A program made the position numbers and the translations under genes. From NCBI GenBank assembly GCA_019637225.1, contig JAHBWC010000009.1, positions 88,795 through 152,794 of the forward strand: a stretch of DNA of 64,000 nucleotides. The letters run 5' to 3'. The notes beneath the pieces are model-generated. The model was not told the origin of the DNA. It saw nothing but the letters and a program-made list of their open reading frames with translations, and searched no databases. This DNA comes from Labilithrix sp. GTDB lineage: Bacteria; Myxococcota_A; Polyangia; Polyangiales; Polyangiaceae. This document shows, piece after piece, positions 57,521 through 64,000 of this stretch; positions within the stretch are counted from its first letter, which is position 1; every line of letters starts with the position of its first letter.

Positions 57521-58441
57521 ATGCGTCCGGCCGCCCTCATCGCGAGCGCGCGGAGCATGGTCGGCCGCCTCGCGCAGACCGCCTTCGGGCGTGAAGCCGG
57601 AGGAGCGCGCCTTCGAGCCAGCGGGAGCGCGCGCGCCGGCCTCGTCCTCGTCGGGCTCCTCATCGCGTTCGCCGTGCTCGGTCCGCTCGTCGCCCCGAAC
57701 GATCCCTACACGAGCGACTTCGCCCGCGGCGTCACGCCCGAGCACCTGCCCGTCGGGCCGAGCCGCGACTTCTGGCTCGGCACCGACCGCCTCTTCCGCG
57801 ACGTCTTCGCCCGCCTGGCGACCGGCGCGCGCATCTCGCTCGTCATCGGCGTCGGCGCGACCGCGATCGCCACGGTCGTCGGGAGCGTCGTCGGCGTCCT
57901 CGCGGGCTGGTACGAGGGCCGCTGGGTCGACACGCTCCTCATGCGCGTCGTCGACGTCGGGCTCGCCTTCCCGTTCCTGCTCATCGTCATGGCGCTCGGC
58001 GCGGCGCTCGAGCGGACGACGGCCTCGACGATCTTCCTCACCCTCGGCTTCACCGGGTGGCTGGGCGTCGCGCGGATCGTGCGCTCCAAGACGCTCCAGG
58101 TGCGGAGCCTCGACTACGTCCTCGCGGCGCGCGCGCTCGGACAGTCGACGCCGCGCGTCCTCCTCCGGCACGTCCTGCCCAACGTGTCCGGGCCCGTCGT
58201 CGTGATCGCGACGATCCTCGTGGCGCAGATGATCCTCGCCGAGAGCGTGCTCTCGTACCTGGGCGCCGGCATCGCTCCGCCCGCGCCGACGTGGGGGCAC
58301 ATGTTGTTCGAGGGTCAGGACTACCTCGGCGCGGCGCCGTGGATCACGATCGCGCCCGGCGTCGCGATCCTCCTCTCCGTGCTCGGCTTCAACCTCCTCG
58401 GCGAAGGGCTGCGCGATGCGCTCGATCCGCGGAAGACTTGA
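57521..58441 (+). CDS. Peptide ABC transporter permease (DppC/OppC type)
   Basis: 306-aa inner-membrane permease. The N-terminal helix (AGLVLVGLLIAFAVLGPLVA), PNDPYTSDF, then FWLGTDRLFRDVFARLATGA identify OppC-type proteins. The EAA loop is LDYVLAARALGQSTPRVLLRHVLPN. It starts 3 bases after the hydrolase gene and overlaps the start of the binding-protein gene by 26 bases. Confidence 0.93.
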   Translation: MRPAALIASARSMVGRLAQTAFGREAGGARLRASGSARAGLVLVGLLIAFAVLGPLVAPNDPYTSDFARGVTPEHLPVGPSRDFWLGTDRLFRDVFARLATGARISLVIGVGATAIATVVGSVVGVLAGWYEGRWVDTLLMRVVDVGLAFPFLLIVMALGAALERTTASTIFLTLGFTGWLGVARIVRSKTLQVRSLDYVLAARALGQSTPRVLLRHVLPNVSGPVVVIATILVAQMILAESVLSYLGAGIAPPAPTWGHMLFEGQDYLGAAPWITIAPGVAILLSVLGFNLLGEGLRDALDPRKT

Positions 58442-60218
58442 GCCGCACCGGCGGGCGCGCGCGCTCCTCGCGCTCCTCGCGCTCGCGGCGACCGCGCCGG
58501 CGTGCTCGGACGAGCTGCCGGCGCCGATCCCATCCGCCGGACCCGAGGGCGCCGCGCCTCGCCGCGGCGGCGTCCTCGACGTGGCGACCTTCGGCGACGT
58601 GCGCGCGTCGCTCGATCCGGCCAACATCGCCGACGGCCTCGCGCCGCAGATCGCCGAGCAGCTCTTCGCCGGGCTCATCGACTACGACAAGGACGGCGCG
58701 ATCCAGCCCGACCTGGCCGAGCGCTGGGTCGTCGCCGACGAAGGCAAGACGTACCGCTTCTTCCTCCGCCCCGGCGTCCGCTTCCACGACGGCGAGGAGC
58801 TCACCGCCGACGACGTGAAGCGCTCGGTAGAGCGCGCGCTCCACGGCAGCGCGCCGAACCCCGCCGCGACGTCGTTCTCCATGATCGTCGGCTTCGACGA
58901 GCTGCAGGAGAAGAAGGCCGAGACCCTGCCCGGCGTCGAGGTCGAGGGCCGGTACGTCGTCTCGTTCCACTTGAAGAAGCGCGACGCGACGTTCCTCCCG
59001 ATCCTCGCGACCTTGCCGCTCCGCCCGGTCTGCAAGAGCGCGGGCGCGCGCTACTCGGACGCCTGGCACCCGTGCGGCGCGGGGCCGTTCAAGCTCCTGC
59101 CGGACGGCTGGCACCGCGGCCACGACCTCACAGTCGTCCGGCACGAGGGCTACTTCCGCCCCGGCCTCCCGCGGCTCGACGCCGTGCGCTGGACGTTCCA
59201 CGAGAACCCGACGAGCCAGACGTTCAAGTTCATCCGCGGCGATCTCGACGTCCTCCGCGACTTCGTCACGCCCGAGCTCTTGCGCTTCCAGGCGGACCCG
59301 CGGTGGAAGCCGTTCGCGGACTTCGACGGCGGCGGTCAGATCCTCGGCGAGGCGATGAACGTCGAGATGCCGCCGTTCGACAACGTCGAGATCCGGCGCG
59401 CCGTGGCGGCCGCGATCGACCGCGAGACGCTCCGCCGCGTGCGCGCCTCGAACCTCGCGGCCACGAACCAGCTCGTCCCGCCCGGCGTGTTCGGCCACGA
59501 CGCCGACCTCGTCGGCCAGCGCTTCGACCTCGGGGCCGCGCTCGAGCACATGCGCCGCGCGGGCTACCCGTACGATCCCGCGACGAAGACCGGCGGCTGG
59601 CCGCACGTCATCCCGTACCTCGTCTACAAGCAGGGACTGCAGGAGTTCATGGGCCAGGTCCTCGCGCAGCAGCTCGAGAGGATCGGCCTCCGCATCGAGA
59701 TCCGCATCGTCAACTACCCGACGTTCCTCGCGCTCCGCGCGCGCAAGATGACGTCGCCGTTCGGCCCCGGCTTCTGGATGCAGGACTACCCGGACGCGCT
59801 CTCGTTCCTCGAGCCGATGTTCCACTCGAAGGTGATCAGCGACGAGGGGACCAACAACTGGTCGTTCTACAGGAACCCGCGCTTCGACGAGCTCGTCGAT
59901 CGCGCGCACGAGGAGCTCGACGACGTCCGGCGGAAGAAGCTCTACACCGAAGCGCAGGAGATCCTCACCGACGACGCGCCCTGGGCCTTCACCGAGAACG
60001 TCCGGATCTTCACCCAGCGCCAGGGCTACGTCCGTGAGCACTACACGCACCCGATGTGGATGCACGACGTCACGCGCACGTGGCTCGATCGCGCCGCCGG
60101 GCCGGTCGCCGGGCGCGCGATCTTCTCCGAGAAGGGCCTCGCCGCGCTGCTCGGGACCGACCGACGCGGGCCGCGCGACGCCTCGGCGCGCGGCCGCGGC
60201 GCGGGGGTCGGCCAATGA
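58416..60218 (+). CDS. Peptide-binding lipoprotein (SBP family 5)
   Basis: 600-aa extracytoplasmic binding protein. The signal ends ATAPAC, followed by the family-5 start (RRGGVLDVATFGDVRASLDP), LAERWVVADEGKTYRFFLRP, GVRFHDGEELTADDVKRSVE and the C-terminal NWSFYRNPRFDELVDRAH. It is embedded between the DppC-like and DppB-like genes, with overlaps on both sides (26 bases and ATGA). The substrate is a peptide or similar solute. Confidence 0.93.
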   Translation: MRSIRGRLEPHRRARALLALLALAATAPACSDELPAPIPSAGPEGAAPRRGGVLDVATFGDVRASLDPANIADGLAPQIAEQLFAGLIDYDKDGAIQPDLAERWVVADEGKTYRFFLRPGVRFHDGEELTADDVKRSVERALHGSAPNPAATSFSMIVGFDELQEKKAETLPGVEVEGRYVVSFHLKKRDATFLPILATLPLRPVCKSAGARYSDAWHPCGAGPFKLLPDGWHRGHDLTVVRHEGYFRPGLPRLDAVRWTFHENPTSQTFKFIRGDLDVLRDFVTPELLRFQADPRWKPFADFDGGGQILGEAMNVEMPPFDNVEIRRAVAAAIDRETLRRVRASNLAATNQLVPPGVFGHDADLVGQRFDLGAALEHMRRAGYPYDPATKTGGWPHVIPYLVYKQGLQEFMGQVLAQQLERIGLRIEIRIVNYPTFLALRARKMTSPFGPGFWMQDYPDALSFLEPMFHSKVISDEGTNNWSFYRNPRFDELVDRAHEELDDVRRKKLYTEAQEILTDDAPWAFTENVRIFTQRQGYVREHYTHPMWMHDVTRTWLDRAAGPVAGRAIFSEKGLAALLGTDRRGPRDASARGRGAGVGQ

Positions 60219-61216
60219 AGCGGGTGCTCCGGCGCCTCGCGTGGGCGGCGTTCGTGATCTGGGCGACGGTGTCGGCCGCGTTCCTCGTGAACAACGCGCT
60301 CCCGTCCGATCCGGCGCGGATGGTCGCGGGCCAGCAGGCGCCGCCGGCCGCCGTGGCGAAGATTCGCAAGGACCTCGGGCTCGATCGGCCGCTCCGCGTC
60401 CAGTACGTCCTCTTCCTCCGCCGCCTCGTCCACCTCGGTCCGTCGTCGTTCGCGAAGAACGATCCCGCGCACGCCAACTGCGCCAACGTCGGCCCTCTGC
60501 ACGTGGACCTCGGCCGGAGCTACCAGCAGCGGCGTCCCGTCGTGACGATCCTCGGCGAGCGCGCGCCGCGCACGCTCTTGCTCGCGCTGAGCGCGGCGAT
60601 CGTCCAGGCGCTCATCGGCGTCACGGCGGGCATCTTCGCGGCGGTGAAGAAGCAGAAGACGGGCGACCGCGTCGCCGTGGGGCTCAGCCTGCTCGGGGTG
60701 AGCGCGCCGACGTTCCTGATCGGGCTCCTCCTCCAGTGGCTGTTCGCGTTCAAGCTCCGGCTCTTCCCGATCGACGGCTTCGGCGACACGACGGCCGAGC
60801 ACGCGGCGAGCCTCGTCCTGCCGGCGGTCACGCTCGGGATCTTCGGCGCCGCGTACTACACGCGCATCGTCAGGGACGAGATGATCGGAGAGCTGTCGCA
60901 CGACTACGTGCGCACCGCCCGCGCGAAGGGCCTCGGCCCGGTCGCGGTGATCGTGCGCCACGCCCTCCGCAACGCGCTCATGCCCATCGTCACGATCTTC
61001 GGCCTCGAGGTCGGAACGCTCGTCGGAGGCGCCATCATCACCGAGAGCGTCTTTCGCTGGCCGGGCATCGGCTCGCTGAGCGTCGACGCGATGCTCGATC
61101 GCGATGGCCCGCTCATCATGGGCTGCGTCGTCGTGACGTCGTCGGTCGTCGTCCTCTCGACGCTCGCGGTGGACCTCGCGTACGCCGTCCTCGATCCGCG
61201 CGTCCGCCGCACGTGA
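60215..61216 (+). CDS. Peptide ABC transporter permease (DppB/OppB type)
   Basis: 333-aa inner-membrane permease. It opens [20 protein letters not shown], with [12 protein letters not shown] and the EAA loop [20 protein letters not shown]. The later [18 protein letters not shown] segment is typical of OppB. ATG 60215 overlaps the stop of the binding-protein gene (ATGA). The usual ATPase genes (DppD/DppF) are not next to it; the operon ends here, facing the receiver-TPR gene. Confidence 0.93.
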   Translation: MKRVLRRLAWAAFVIWATVSAAFLVNNALPSDPARMVAGQQAPPAAVAKIRKDLGLDRPLRVQYVLFLRRLVHLGPSSFAKNDPAHANCANVGPLHVDLGRSYQQRRPVVTILGERAPRTLLLALSAAIVQALIGVTAGIFAAVKKQKTGDRVAVGLSLLGVSAPTFLIGLLLQWLFAFKLRLFPIDGFGDTTAEHAASLVLPAVTLGIFGAAYYTRIVRDEMIGELSHDYVRTARAKGLGPVAVIVRHALRNALMPIVTIFGLEVGTLVGGAIITESVFRWPGIGSLSVDAMLDRDGPLIMGCVVVTSSVVVLSTLAVDLAYAVLDPRVRRT

Positions 61217-61231
61217 CGCGAGGGCGCGCGG

Positions 61232-63926
<2,695 letters not shown>

Positions 63927-64000
63927 CACGCCCGCTCGATACAAGGATCGGCCTCCGATCGGGCTTCCGTCAACGTTTCCGCGAGGACTCGTGACGATCG

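Overview
The window is a single high-GC stretch with strong G/C bias at third codon positions. It is densely packed with genes and shows no insertion sequences, phage genes or CRISPR. The gene content points to a myxobacterium-like member of the Myxococcota, probably Polyangiales. The reasons are membrane-anchored Ser/Thr kinases with a TPR/PEGA partner, FHA/zinc-ribbon and PP2C proteins, many Asp/Ser/Pro-rich lipoproteins, response-regulator-DUF4388-TPR proteins, a sigma-factor-like HTH protein and a zinc-ribbon ParA. The order-level placement is inference; no rRNA is present.

Layout. 1-7 kb is a metal-handling block. It holds a TonB-domain/TonB-dependent-receptor fusion that runs off the left edge, a NikR with a His-rich tail, a His-rich lipoprotein, an orphan ChrR-type cupin, and a bufferin/HvfA-like RiPP locus (Cys-rich precursor, DUF692 oxidase BufB, partner BufC, small CxxC protein) next to a YceI-like lipoprotein. 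7-15.5 kb has a SEC-C/HExxH protein, a MocR regulator divergent from a flavin-GNAT fusion across a clear palindromic operator, a kinase operon, an STAS/HATPase pair and a TetR regulator. 15.7-23.3 kb has a beta-helix lipoprotein, a methyltransferase, tRNA-Thr(CGU), a GMC oxidoreductase pair, a GntR regulator with its own TGGT-N3-ACCA operator, and threonine aldolase coupled to a TPR lipoprotein. 23.3-31.6 kb is signalling (FHA, PP2C, kinase, TPR). 31.7-35.5 kb is clpS-clpA-lipoprotein. 36-48 kb includes a radical SAM protein, an M1 peptidase with a membrane protein, glgA, an RluA-type synthase, a hybrid histidine kinase, a pirin and a lamin-tail lipoprotein. 48-50 kb is an RHH/ParA pair. 50.7-56 kb has purH, a GGDEF protein and the HTH protein with its terminator. 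55.9-56.6 kb is a lower-GC island without a convincing gene. 56.6-61.2 kb is a peptide-transporter operon (C-A-B order, no ATPases) preceded by an alpha/beta-hydrolase lacking catalytic residues. The right end is a receiver-DUF4388-TPR protein.

Two themes stand out. The first is the noncanonical RiPP/metallophore-like locus at 3.2-5.8 kb. The second is a set of apparent frame switches in otherwise well-preserved genes (about 30.4/30.65 kb, 37.25 kb, 61.72 kb, perhaps 24 kb). These are either assembly indels or recent mutations, and they matter for anyone using the automatic gene calls. Three short tandem repeats also sit exactly at gene 3' ends (3.1, 41.0 and 50.7 kb).
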